Part shown: piece after piece, positions 43,483-51,835 of the stretch
Layout of the letters: every line of letters starts with the position of its first letter
Position numbering within the stretch: position 1 is the stretch's first letter
Assembly (NCBI RefSeq): GCF_014193895.1
Contig: NZ_BLZR01000001.1
Span: 1,488,001-1,552,000, forward strand
DNA: 64,000 nucleotides
From: Clostridium fungisolvens
GTDB taxonomy: Bacteria; Bacillota; Clostridia; Clostridiales; Clostridiaceae
Direction of reading: 5' to 3'
The notes under the pieces: generated by a model
Database searches by the model: none
The model's input: only the letters and a program-made list of their open reading frames with translations
What the model was told of the DNA's origin: nothing
Made by a program: the position numbers and the translations under genes

Positions 43483-43731
43483 ATGAGTTACGATATAAAA
43501 GAATTAGATATTAATGAAGGAACATTAATAGGAGATATTGCTAAAAAATATCCGTCTATAAGAGAATTCTTAATTGAACTATCACCTAAATTTGAAAAGT
43601 TAAAAAATCCAATATTGTTTAAAGCTATGTCATCAAAGGCAACAATAGCACTTGTTAGTGAAAAAAGTGGATTTGAAGTTGAAGATTTGATTAATATGAT
43701 AAAGAAGCATATTGAAGACAAAAATATATAA
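43483..43731 (+). CDS. DUF1858 domain protein
   Basis: An 82-residue all-helical protein. GTLIGDIAKKYPSIREFLIE, then LSPKFEKLKNPILFKAM, then ALVSEKSGFEVEDLINMI matches DUF1858, the small domain also found at the N-terminus of some iron-sulfur repair and hybrid proteins. AAAGGATGG is six bases before the ATG at 43483; the frame is open from 43465. It has its own terminator and no obvious operon partner. Confidence 0.8.
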   Translation: MSYDIKELDINEGTLIGDIAKKYPSIREFLIELSPKFEKLKNPILFKAMSSKATIALVSEKSGFEVEDLINMIKKHIEDKNI

Positions 43732-43879
43732 AGAAGATAGCGTGTATTCATTAGAGCGGAGAGCTTTGAATCTACGAACTAAATTGTGTGAGATTTTAAA
43801 TATATGCTTATATAAAAAATAAAAATAGTGTCAGACTTAAAAGATGATATTGTCTAGATTAAAAATAATAAGTAATTGA

Positions 43880-43926
43880 AAAACACCTTGTAGGATAGAA
43901 AAACTATTATACAAGGTGTTTTTATT
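43880..43926. terminator. Terminator between DUF1858 and AraC genes
   Basis: AAAACACCTTGTA / TACAAGGTGTTTT stem with about 20 bases of loop and T-rich ends on both strands. Confidence 0.8.
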
Positions 43927-43952
43927 ATTAATATTGGTTACGATAAATATCA

Positions 43953-44888
43953 TTAGAAATTTACATATATAGAATTTTTTAATCTCTTTATATCGCTTAT
44001 AGGTGGGAGTCCAAACATTCTTGAGTATTCACGACTAAATTGGGAAGGACTTTCATAACCTACTTGAAATGCTGCATCTGCAGCTTCTAAGGTTTCTGAA
44101 AGCAATAACCTTCGCGCTTCTTGTAATCTGACTTGTTTTTGATATTGAAGAGGGCTCATTGCAGTAACTTTTTTAAAATGATGATGCAATGATGATGGAC
44201 TCATATTTATAGTTTTTGCCAGTTCCTCAATACTCAAGGATTTTGAAAAATCTTTGTTAATTAAGTTTATAGCACTTGAAATTGCTTGAGCATGGCTTCC
44301 AATCATAGCAAATTGTTTTACCACATCCCCCTGATCATCTTGTAAAATTCTATAAAGAATTTCTCTAATAAATAAAGGGGCAAGAACTGGAATATCTGCT
44401 GGTGTTTCTAATAGACTAACAAGTCTTAGAAGAGCATCTAGTAAGGATAGACTAGTCTTATTTACAATCAGTCCACGAGGGGGATTCTGTTTTGTCATAG
44501 TTGCTTGTTTAGTTTCCTTTATTATATCAAGAATTTGATCACTACTAAAGCCAAGTCTTAAGCTTAAATATGGGGCATCAGATGAAGCTTCAATGATCTG
44601 ACCAGTAATAGGCAAGTGGACAGAAGCAACTAAATAGGAATTTTTATCATATCTATAACCTTCAGAACCTAGTATAACCATTTTTGCCCCTTGTACTATC
44701 ACACATAAGGACGGTGTATAAATCGAATGTAAAAGTTCTGATTTCTCCGTGGAACGGATAAAGTCTAGTGACGGTATTGAGGAAGATTGAAGTCCTTCTT
44801 TATCAGTAAAACGTTCTATGAGATTAGCTAATTGTTTTAGTTTATCTTCAAACAATTCATTTAATTTGTTTAGCTTTTCATTCTCCAT
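43953..44888 (-). CDS. AraC family transcriptional regulator
   Basis: 311 residues. The N-terminal AraC-type ligand domain (about 45-190) has CVIVQGAKMVILGSEGYRYD. Two C-terminal helix-turn-helix motifs follow: SIEELAKTINMSPSSLHHHF and AADAAFQVGYESPSQFSREY. AAAGGAG precedes the ATG. It is divergent from the SDR gene, 217 bases away, the usual position for a regulator of its neighbour. Confidence 0.9.
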   Translation of the reverse strand: MENEKLNKLNELFEDKLKQLANLIERFTDKEGLQSSSIPSLDFIRSTEKSELLHSIYTPSLCVIVQGAKMVILGSEGYRYDKNSYLVASVHLPITGQIIEASSDAPYLSLRLGFSSDQILDIIKETKQATMTKQNPPRGLIVNKTSLSLLDALLRLVSLLETPADIPVLAPLFIREILYRILQDDQGDVVKQFAMIGSHAQAISSAINLINKDFSKSLSIEELAKTINMSPSSLHHHFKKVTAMSPLQYQKQVRLQEARRLLLSETLEAADAAFQVGYESPSQFSREYSRMFGLPPISDIKRLKNSIYVNF

Positions 44889-45105
44889 AGTGAACTCTCC
44901 TTTAGATTATGTAAAGATTATAGTTCTTTTTGGAGGATTAGGCAATGATTAAACGTAAATAGGCTACCTGCGAAGGCTTCTCATATATTACAATTAAGTT
45001 AAGAAATTATAGTGTCTAAACTCAGATGTAGCTATAGATGAAACATGCAAAGAATTAACGTGATTTTGGGCAGAATAAATTAATGCAAGAAAGGATGGAT
45101 ATATG

Positions 45106-45846
45106 ATGAAAGAATTAAATGGAAAAGTAGCAATTATTACTGGGGCATCAAGAGGTATAGGTAGTTCTATTGCAAAACAATTAGCTGGGGCAGGAGCTAA
45201 GGTAGTAGTTAATTATTCAAATAGTCCTGAAAAAGCAGCTGAGGTGGTAAATGAAATTAAAAAGAATGGTGGAGAAGCTATTGAAATACAAGCTGATATA
45301 AGCAAAGTAAGTGATGTAGAAAACTTGTTTACAGAGACCATTGAAGCTTTTGGAAAAGTAGATATATTAATCAATAATGCTGGGGTAATACTATATAAAT
45401 TACTTTCTGATGTTACAGAAGCAGACTTTGATAGGCTCTTTGATATAAATGTAAAGGGAACTTACTTTGCATGTCAGCAGGCAATGAAGTTAATGGAGAA
45501 TAACGGTAGGATAGTCAATTTCTCAACATCTGTAGTAGGAAGTATGCTTCCAACCTATAGTGTGTATGCAGCTACAAAAGGCGCGGTTGAGCAGATAACT
45601 CGCCAATTGGCTAAAGAATTTGGAGCTAAGGGAATAACAATAAATACAGTTGCACCTGGGCCTGTTAATACCGATCTATTTAATGTAGGAAAAACAGAAC
45701 AGCAAATAGATGCAATGAAAAAGGCTAATGCTTTTGGACGACTTGGTGAAACTGAAGATATAGCAAATGTTATTGAATTTTTAGTAAGTGATAAGGCTCA
45801 ATGGGTTACAGGGCAGACTCTTAGAGTTAATGGTGGATTTGTATAA
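45106..45846 (+). CDS. SDR family NAD(P)-dependent oxidoreductase
   Basis: A 246-residue classical short-chain dehydrogenase. The cofactor motif is TGASRGIGSS, NNAG follows, and the catalytic site is a Ser in NFSTSVVGS plus YAATK. The C-terminal block GETEDIANVIEFLVSDKAQWVTG is typical of 3-oxoacyl-ACP reductase and glucose dehydrogenase-like enzymes. ATG occurs twice, at 45103 and 45106; AAAGGATGG fits the second better. It is probably controlled by the divergent AraC protein. The substrate is unknown. Confidence 0.88.
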   Translation: MKELNGKVAIITGASRGIGSSIAKQLAGAGAKVVVNYSNSPEKAAEVVNEIKKNGGEAIEIQADISKVSDVENLFTETIEAFGKVDILINNAGVILYKLLSDVTEADFDRLFDINVKGTYFACQQAMKLMENNGRIVNFSTSVVGSMLPTYSVYAATKGAVEQITRQLAKEFGAKGITINTVAPGPVNTDLFNVGKTEQQIDAMKKANAFGRLGETEDIANVIEFLVSDKAQWVTGQTLRVNGGFV

Positions 45847-45995
45847 TATTGATTTTGGAATTAGTGAAGATGAATTACTTTGAATCGTAACTAATTTTTA
45901 AATTTACATGATTTGTTTTTGGAGAACTCTAATAAAACGTGTATATAGTGGTGCTGAATATCAAAAATTGTTAATTAATAATGAACAAATCTATA

Positions 45996-46024
45996 TTGAC
46001 ATATATGGTGTCCTGTTGTACACT
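45996..46024 (+). promoter_or_regulatory. Promoter of the lysine riboswitch / transporter operon
   Basis: TTGACA (45996-46001), 17 bases, then TACACT (46019-46024). Transcription would start a few bases later, just before the riboswitch. Confidence 0.7.
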
Positions 46025-46044
46025 GTTTATATAATTTAATAAGG

Positions 46045-46308
46045 CCTCACTTTAACTTAGTGAGGTAGAGGCGCGGTGTTTAATAGTTCTTAGAGGAGTT
46101 TGAGAGTACTATGATTCTAAGAAGAAGGAAATGTCGCCGAAGTTTATAATACTTCTCAGTATTATTTGCTGGGTCTGCAGTTAAGAACTGCAGGACTGTC
46201 TCAATAAACATCCCGGTTTATTGAGTTGTGCTATCTCATTTGGGAAAAAGAAGGGGTATTAGGCTAATTTTGTGTATTAGGACCTGAGCTCATCTCAGGT
46301 CTTTTTTT
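46045..46308 (+). promoter_or_regulatory. Lysine riboswitch (L-box) with terminator
   Basis: L-box core elements are present in order: GAGGTAGAGGCGCGG, then AGTA, then GTCGCCGAAG, GCTGGGTCTGCAG, GACTGTCTC, and the closing CTATCTCA. P1 pairs TGAGGTAG (46061-46068) with CTATCTCA (46231-46238). A competing upstream pair, CCTCAC/GTGAGG (46045-46065), could block P1. The terminator GACCTGAG / CTCAGGTC with T7 ends at about 46308. Lysine binding is expected to turn off the ABC transporter downstream. Confidence 0.93.
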
Positions 46309-46491
46309 ATTACAATCAGATATGTAAGAATTGCAATATATGGATGAATCTACATATTATTGAGCTTAATAACTTTATAAGTCTAAAAGGTTGTATGTAA
46401 TGAGAACTTATTAATGAATTAAACAATGTCTTAAAAATAGGACAAGTAGCATAATACAAATTTAAATTTAATAAAAAGGGGATAATTAAAC

Positions 46492-47328
46492 ATGAAAAAG
46501 AAATTAGCGTTATTAATAGCAATGACAATATCAGCTACAGTACTTTTAGCAGGTTGTGGAACAAAGGCAAATGCTGACAAGAGTTCAGCTTCTAACGGAA
46601 CTTTTAAGATAGGTCTTGAAGCTGGATATGCACCATTTAACTGGACTCAAAAAGATGATTCAAATGGAGCAGTAAAAATAGATGGAAGCTCAGAGTATGC
46701 AGGTGGATACGATATAGAAATAGCTAAAAAGATAGCTAAAGATTTAGGTAAGGATTTAGTTGTAGTAAAAACTGAATGGGATGGTCTTGTACCAGCATTA
46801 ACTTCAGGTAAAATTGATGCAATCATAGCAGGTATGTCACCTACTGCAGAACGTAAGAAGACTATAGATTTTTCTGATAACTACTACAAATCAAACTTAG
46901 TTATGGTAGTTAAAAAGGGTGGTAAGTATGAAAATGCTACATCAATACAAGATTTCAAAGGAGCAAAAGTAACTGCTCAATTAAATACATTCCACTATTC
47001 AGTAATAGATCAAATTCAAGGTGTTCAAAAACAACCAGCTATGGATAACTTCCCAGCAATGAGAGTTGCCCTTGAATCAGGTATAATTGATGGTTATGTT
47101 TCAGAACGTCCAGAAGGCGTAAGTGCTGAAACTGCAAATTCAAAGTACAAAATGGTTGAATTCAAAACTGGATTTACTACATCTGATGATGATACAGCAA
47201 TAGCTGTAGGTGTTGCAAAGGGTAGTGATTTAACTTCAAAGATTAATAAAACATTAGCAGGTATCTCAGAAGAACAAAGAAAGACAATAATGGATACAGC
47301 TATAAAAAATCAACCAGCAGCAAAATAG
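46492..47328 (+). CDS. Amino-acid (probably lysine) ABC transporter substrate-binding lipoprotein
   Basis: A 278-residue extracellular family 3 solute-binding protein. The signal peptide ends in the lipobox LLAGC, with lipid-modified C22. The periplasmic-binding fold has GLEAGYAPFNW at the N-lobe start, and DGLVPALTSGKIDAIIAGMS and FSDNYYKS are classic signatures. Lysine is the inferred substrate because of the L-box. AAAAGGGG precedes the ATG. First gene of the SBP-permease-ATPase cluster. Confidence 0.9.
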   Translation: MKKKLALLIAMTISATVLLAGCGTKANADKSSASNGTFKIGLEAGYAPFNWTQKDDSNGAVKIDGSSEYAGGYDIEIAKKIAKDLGKDLVVVKTEWDGLVPALTSGKIDAIIAGMSPTAERKKTIDFSDNYYKSNLVMVVKKGGKYENATSIQDFKGAKVTAQLNTFHYSVIDQIQGVQKQPAMDNFPAMRVALESGIIDGYVSERPEGVSAETANSKYKMVEFKTGFTTSDDDTAIAVGVAKGSDLTSKINKTLAGISEEQRKTIMDTAIKNQPAAK

Positions 47329-47424
47329 TAATGTTACAAGTATGCTAGAGCTACCAAATATAAGATTTGGAAGATAGCTTTGAAAAAAATCGTCAATGAA
47401 GGTTATAAAAACAGTTTTTTATTA

Positions 47425-47551
47425 GAAACCGAATGTATTTAAGGATGTGCCGCTTCTTTTTAAACTTTTTAGAACATTCCTAAGTTGTGAGGAAAAGACT
47501 TGAAAAGTGTTGTTAACTATGAAGCAGTATATCTGTACCACATTCGGTTTC
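47425..47551 (+). repeat. Long-range inverted repeat in the transporter operon
   Basis: GAAACCGAATGT (47425-47436) and its exact complement ACATTCGGTTTC (47540-47551) bracket 103 bases. It lies between the binding-protein and permease genes and ends 20 bases before the permease start. Inside is a smaller GGATGT / ACATTCC pair. There is no T run, so it is not a standard terminator. Confidence 0.6.
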
Positions 47552-47571
47552 ATTATTGAAGGAGGAAAAAA

Positions 47572-48348
47572 ATGAGTTTTGATTGGGTTGTAAAAATTGT
47601 TTCAGAAAACTGGCAGATGTTCCTTAGAGGAGCTGGCACTACTCTGTTAGTTGCACTGACTGGTACTATTATAGGGTTTGTAATAGGTTTATTAGTAGGA
47701 GTTATAAGAACTGTACCAATGCCTGAGAAGGGTATTAAAAGATATTTCCTTAAGCTCGTAAATGCACTATTATTTGTTTATATAGAAGTATTCCGTGGAA
47801 CTCCGATGATCGTACAGGCTATGGTAATTTACTATGGTACAGCTTTGGCATTTAATTTGAATATGGATAGACTTTTTGCAGCAGTACTTATAGTATCTAT
47901 AAACACTGGTGCTTATATGTCAGAAATTATTCGTGGTGGTATTGTTTCGATAGATAAAGGACAATTTGAAGCAGCAGATGCTATAGGAATGAAGCATTTT
48001 CAAGTTATGACTAATGTTATATTACCACAAGCTATACGTAATATATTACCAGCAACAGGTAATGAGTTCGTAATCAACATAAAGGATACTTCGGTACTTA
48101 ACGTAATTTCAGTAACTGAATTATACTTCCAAACAAAATCTGTTGCCGGAAATAATTTTAGATACTTTGAATCATTCTTTGTTGCATGTATACTTTATTT
48201 TATAATGACTTTTACAGTAACAAGAATATTGAGATTAATTGAAAGAAAATTAGATGGACCAGATAACTACATTATGTATGCAAATCAAATGCAGGTAGAA
48301 ACACCTGAAGATATAGCTAGAAAAAATAAAGAAGTTAATATGTATTAA
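47572..48348 (+). CDS. Amino-acid ABC transporter permease
   Basis: A 258-residue integral membrane permease of the HisMQ/polar amino acid family. About five membrane segments are present. The EAA loop is AADAIGMKHFQVMTNVILPQA, and YIEVFRGTPMIVQ is also typical. GAAGGAGG precedes the ATG. A 243-base structured gap separates it from the binding-protein gene; the ATPase gene follows after 17 bases. Confidence 0.92.
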   Translation: MSFDWVVKIVSENWQMFLRGAGTTLLVALTGTIIGFVIGLLVGVIRTVPMPEKGIKRYFLKLVNALLFVYIEVFRGTPMIVQAMVIYYGTALAFNLNMDRLFAAVLIVSINTGAYMSEIIRGGIVSIDKGQFEAADAIGMKHFQVMTNVILPQAIRNILPATGNEFVINIKDTSVLNVISVTELYFQTKSVAGNNFRYFESFFVACILYFIMTFTVTRILRLIERKLDGPDNYIMYANQMQVETPEDIARKNKEVNMY

Positions 48349-48365
48349 ACGAAGGAGGGAATAGT

Positions 48366-49100
48366 ATGGAAAATGTAATTGATATTAAACATTTAAGTAA
48401 ATCTTTTGGAACTCATGAAGTGCTTAAGGACATAGACTTTTCAGTAAAAAAGGGAGAAGTTGTATGTATAATAGGATCATCAGGATCAGGAAAATCTACC
48501 CTTCTACGTTGTGTTAATCTACTTGAAAAGCCAACTGGTGGAGAAATCATATATAAAGGTGAAAACATCCTCGATGATAAACACGATATTTATGCTTATC
48601 GTACAAAACTAGGTATGGTATTCCAATCATTTAATCTTTTCAATAATCACAATGTTTTAAGCAATTGTGTTGTTGGACAAGTAAAGGTGCTAAAACGTTC
48701 AAAGGCCGAAGCAGAGGAAGTTGCAAGAAAGTATTTGAAGGTTGTAGGCATGGAACAATATATTAATGCTAAACCAAAGCAATTATCAGGTGGACAAAGG
48801 CAGCGTGTAGCTATAGCTAGAGCACTTTCAATGGAACCAGATGTAATGTTATTTGATGAACCAACTTCAGCACTTGATCCAGAAATGGTAGGAGAAGTTC
48901 TTAAGGTTATGAAGGAACTTGCTGAAAGTGGACTAACAATGCTTATAGTAACTCATGAAATGGGCTTTGCTGAAGAAGTATCTGATCGCGTAGTGTTTAT
49001 GGATAAAGGAGTTATTGCAGAAGAAGGAACTCCAGAGCAAATATTTAAGAATCCAACTCAAGAGCGTACTAGAGAGTTCTTAAAGCGTACATTAAAATAA
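48366..49100 (+). CDS. Amino-acid ABC transporter ATP-binding protein
   Basis: A 244-residue GlnQ/HisP-type ATPase. Walker A is GSSGSGKST, the Q-loop is VFQSFNLF, the signature is LSGGQRQR, Walker B is VMLFDEPTS, and the switch His is TH. GAAGGAGGG precedes the ATG. Last gene of the operon. Confidence 0.95.
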   Translation: MENVIDIKHLSKSFGTHEVLKDIDFSVKKGEVVCIIGSSGSGKSTLLRCVNLLEKPTGGEIIYKGENILDDKHDIYAYRTKLGMVFQSFNLFNNHNVLSNCVVGQVKVLKRSKAEAEEVARKYLKVVGMEQYINAKPKQLSGGQRQRVAIARALSMEPDVMLFDEPTSALDPEMVGEVLKVMKELAESGLTMLIVTHEMGFAEEVSDRVVFMDKGVIAEEGTPEQIFKNPTQERTREFLKRTLK

Positions 49101-49117
49101 TAAAATTTAAGCCTTTT

Positions 49118-49155
49118 AAAGAGCAGTAAATTAAAATATTTACTGCTCTTTTATT
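49118..49155 (+). terminator. Terminator of the amino-acid transporter operon
   Basis: A 13-bp stem AAAGAGCAGTAAA / TTTACTGCTCTTT and a T-rich tail. Confidence 0.85.
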
Positions 49156-49214
49156 TATGTAATTTTAATATTATATTAGAATATATAAAACTGATATTGA
49201 AAGGAAGTTATCAT

Positions 49215-49601
49215 ATGAAAGAAGTGACTGCAGCTATTATCGTAAAGGATAATTTGATTTTGATAGCTCAAAGGGGAAAAGATGAAAAAGAAGAAGGAAT
49301 GTGGGAATTCCCCGGAGGGAAGATAGAAATAGGTGAGACAGAGGAGCAGTGCTTAAAGCGAGAAATAAAAGAAGAGCTTGATATTGAGATTGAAGTGGGT
49401 GATTTCTTAGGTGAAAGCATATATGATTATTCCCATGGACAGATAAAACTTCTTGCATATTTCGCCCAATTTATAAGTGGGGAGATAAAGCTCTCAGTTC
49501 ATAGTTTAATAAAATGGGTGACTATTCAGGAGATAGACAAATTCAATTTTGCACCTGCGGATATACCTCTGGTTAAAAAGCTTAAGAGTTGTTATAAATA
49601 A
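49215..49601 (+). CDS. Nudix hydrolase, MutT-like (8-oxo-dGTP diphosphatase)
   Basis: A 128-residue protein with a complete Nudix box: GGKIEIGETEEQCLKREIKE then ELDI. MutT-like features include QRGKDEKEEGMWEFPGG. It probably sanitises oxidised nucleotides, though CTP-type or related substrates are possible. GAAAGGAAG fits the ATG at 49215; the in-frame TTG at 49197 lies inside that site. It is a single gene after the transporter operon. Confidence 0.88.
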   Translation: MKEVTAAIIVKDNLILIAQRGKDEKEEGMWEFPGGKIEIGETEEQCLKREIKEELDIEIEVGDFLGESIYDYSHGQIKLLAYFAQFISGEIKLSVHSLIKWVTIQEIDKFNFAPADIPLVKKLKSCYK

Positions 49602-49620
49602 GTTTAGCAAATATAAAAAA

Positions 49621-49664
49621 GAAGCTTATGTGAAGATTTTAAATAATCACATAAACTCCTTCTT
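49621..49664 (-). terminator. Terminator of the serpin gene
   Basis: GAAG..TTATGTGA / TCACATAA..CTTC, an imperfect stem with a T-rich tail on the minus strand. It lies between convergent genes. Confidence 0.65.
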
Positions 49665-49676
49665 CAGTCTTGAAAG

Positions 49677-51059
49677 CTATTTATTGGGAGTATCCATTAG
49701 CCCAATAAATAGAGGTAATTTTGTATCATTATCGATTACGGCATAAACAAAGGGACGATTAAAATTGATGAAGGTAGTCAAAGCTTGTTTTGATATATCA
49801 ACTTTGGTAATAGATGAAGCTTCTGTACCATTTTCATCTACTCTTAAATAAGTGTTTTGTGCAATTTCACTAACAAATAGACTATCTTTATTAGTTGATA
49901 TTTTATTGAGATTTGCTTGGGTTGGATCAAAAAGCTCTTTTATACCTAATGCTGATAATTCGTTTTTAATTGATTTACCAAATTGTATTTCAAACTTTGG
50001 AAGTGAGACATAAAGTTCTTGGGATGTTAATGAGCTTATCTTGTTAGCAAAACTATCTTTATTAAGACTTGAAATATAATCTCTTATATTAGTCTGTTCA
50101 TTTGGCATCATTGCTATGAAGCTTAGATTTCCATTAGCATACGGGAGAGATATTATTTGCTCCGAACTATTAGATAAACTTTTAATGTTATCCTCTTGAC
50201 TCATAAAATCAGTAGTAATACTTACGTGATCACTTGTGGTAAAGTTTGATTTATGAGTATTATTTTTAGGGAAAGGCTTTTGCCAATTGGCGTTAAAGTA
50301 GATACTGGATAATATTATCATTACATCGTCTTTATCTATTCTTTCAATTATGTTACCGATTTTATTATTTGTTACCTTTTTACCCCAAGCATTTATATGA
50401 TTCTTTGCATTTTCAGCTTGCAGATTTAACTCATATGCATCTGTGTTATAAAAGTTCTTGTTGATATTTAGGAAATCTTTATTTACATCGAAGCCATTAT
50501 CAAACCATATGGAATTTGAAATACTTAAGGTGGTCTTATTTTTCTTACTAGGAAGTCGTGAAACTAAGGTTTTATAATATATATTTAGCTCATCACTACT
50601 TAAGCCATATTTTGAAAGTGCTTTTAAAAGCTCATCCTTTGTATTCCCGTCAGCTCCGTTTAAAACACTTCCTAAGGCTAGATACAAAGATGTAGGAGAA
50701 TAAACAGCATTTTTTTGTTTCGTAAGTTCTTTAAACATTGATATAGAAAATTCTGAAGTTGAATCTAAAAACTCCTTAGAAAGATTATCTTTTAAGGTTA
50801 TGTTTTCAGAACCAATACCTTGCATTAAATCTTTTGCTTTTACTGAATTATTAAAAGGCCCCTTAATAACAGTAATACCAACAATAAATATTATTAGGAC
50901 AAAAGAAGTAAAAGCAAAAATAAAAAAAGTTTTTCTGGAGAATAAATTTCTTGAAGTATGCTCTTTGTCTAAGGTCTGTTTTATCATATCCATAGTTTTA
51001 TTCTTTAACTTATCATTCAGTTGTATATTGTCTAGATCTTTTTTAAATTTCTTACTCAT
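49677..51059 (-). CDS. Membrane-anchored serpin, putative anti-sigma factor
   Basis: 460 residues in three parts. Residues 1-38 are cytoplasmic and charged (DLDNIQLNDKLKNKTMDMIK), resembling the N-terminus of Firmicute anti-sigma factors. About 39-62 is a single membrane segment. From about 85 to the end is a full serpin domain, with AVYSPTSLYLALGSVLNGAD and the signature NFNRPFVYAV. The reactive loop hinge is ENGTEASSI (from 409), small residues as in inhibitory serpins, and loop length fits with P2 Lys and P1 Gln425. ATG at 51059 overlaps the sigma gene stop by 8 bases and follows GAGAGGG, so translation is coupled. The anti-sigma role is inferred. Confidence 0.85.
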   Translation of the reverse strand: MSKKFKKDLDNIQLNDKLKNKTMDMIKQTLDKEHTSRNLFSRKTFFIFAFTSFVLIIFIVGITVIKGPFNNSVKAKDLMQGIGSENITLKDNLSKEFLDSTSEFSISMFKELTKQKNAVYSPTSLYLALGSVLNGADGNTKDELLKALSKYGLSSDELNIYYKTLVSRLPSKKNKTTLSISNSIWFDNGFDVNKDFLNINKNFYNTDAYELNLQAENAKNHINAWGKKVTNNKIGNIIERIDKDDVMIILSSIYFNANWQKPFPKNNTHKSNFTTSDHVSITTDFMSQEDNIKSLSNSSEQIISLPYANGNLSFIAMMPNEQTNIRDYISSLNKDSFANKISSLTSQELYVSLPKFEIQFGKSIKNELSALGIKELFDPTQANLNKISTNKDSLFVSEIAQNTYLRVDENGTEASSITKVDISKQALTTFINFNRPFVYAVIDNDTKLPLFIGLMDTPNK

Positions 51060-51546
51060 AAAACTCATCCCTCTCTAATTTGTTTTTAAGCTTTTCACGA
51101 GCTCTCTTGAGTTGAGTACGAATCGTAGCTTCATTAACTTTTAATATATTAGATATTTCCGAGATAGAATAACCTTCATAATAATACATGTAAATTACTA
51201 TCTTATATTTATGTTCTAAACTAAATACAGCCTCAAATACTTCGCTAAGCTCAATGCCTTCAGTAACAGAATCAATGTCATTAATAGAAACAGTATTTTT
51301 GTTCCAATAGCTTTTTAAAAAATCTTTGCAAGTATTTGCAGTAACTTTAATAAACCAAGCGCGTTCATGTTCTTGATTTTTAAAGTAGGGTTTTTTCTCA
51401 ATAAGTTTTAAAAATACTTTTTGAAATACATCTTCAATATCTGCATTTTCCTTCAAATATAATCTACATATTTTATAAACTGTATTTCCATGAGTTTCTA
51501 TTTTTTTGCAATAGTAGTCACTATCATATTGGGATATAGTATGCAT
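51052..51546 (-). CDS. ECF-type RNA polymerase sigma factor
   Basis: A 164-residue group 4 sigma factor. Region 2 covers about 20-85 (IEDVFQKVFLKLIEKKP, then ERAWFIKVTANTCKDFL). Region 4 covers about 110-160, with the helix-turn-helix YSISEISNILKVNEATIRTQ and LKRAREKLK. GGGGG precedes the ATG at 51546. The gene overlaps the serpin gene by 8 bases, the classic layout of an ECF sigma with its anti-sigma. Its own promoter has an ECF signature, suggesting autoregulation. Confidence 0.95.
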   Translation of the reverse strand: MHTISQYDSDYYCKKIETHGNTVYKICRLYLKENADIEDVFQKVFLKLIEKKPYFKNQEHERAWFIKVTANTCKDFLKSYWNKNTVSINDIDSVTEGIELSEVFEAVFSLEHKYKIVIYMYYYEGYSISEISNILKVNEATIRTQLKRAREKLKNKLERDEFYE

Positions 51547-51570
51547 ACCTTAACCCCCTTTCAATATATA

Positions 51571-51597
51571 AACGATTGATATCTGTAAAAAGTTTCG
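51571..51597 (-). promoter_or_regulatory. ECF-type promoter in front of the sigma/serpin operon
   Basis: On the minus strand GAAAC (51592-51596), then 17 bases, then CGTT (51571-51574). GAAAC with a CG-starting -10 at 16-17 bases is the ECF pattern in Bacillus-type sigma factors. It lies about 25 bases upstream of the sigma ATG. Confidence 0.65.
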
Positions 51598-51835
51598 GTT
51601 AATGGAATAAATTTGTATATACTTAGCTTAATCGATTTTTTATATTAGTCAATATATAGGGATGTATGAGTTTCAAAATGTACTGTAATTATATATAAAT
51701 TTGTAAAAATAATTCATCATATATCATTGTATAAGTTTTATTTAGCGTTTGGTAAAATATATTACATAAAGTTAAACTGAATATAGTGTAAATAAATCAT
51801 GTGTTTTAAGCTTTTTATGAAAGGGTTGATGGATT

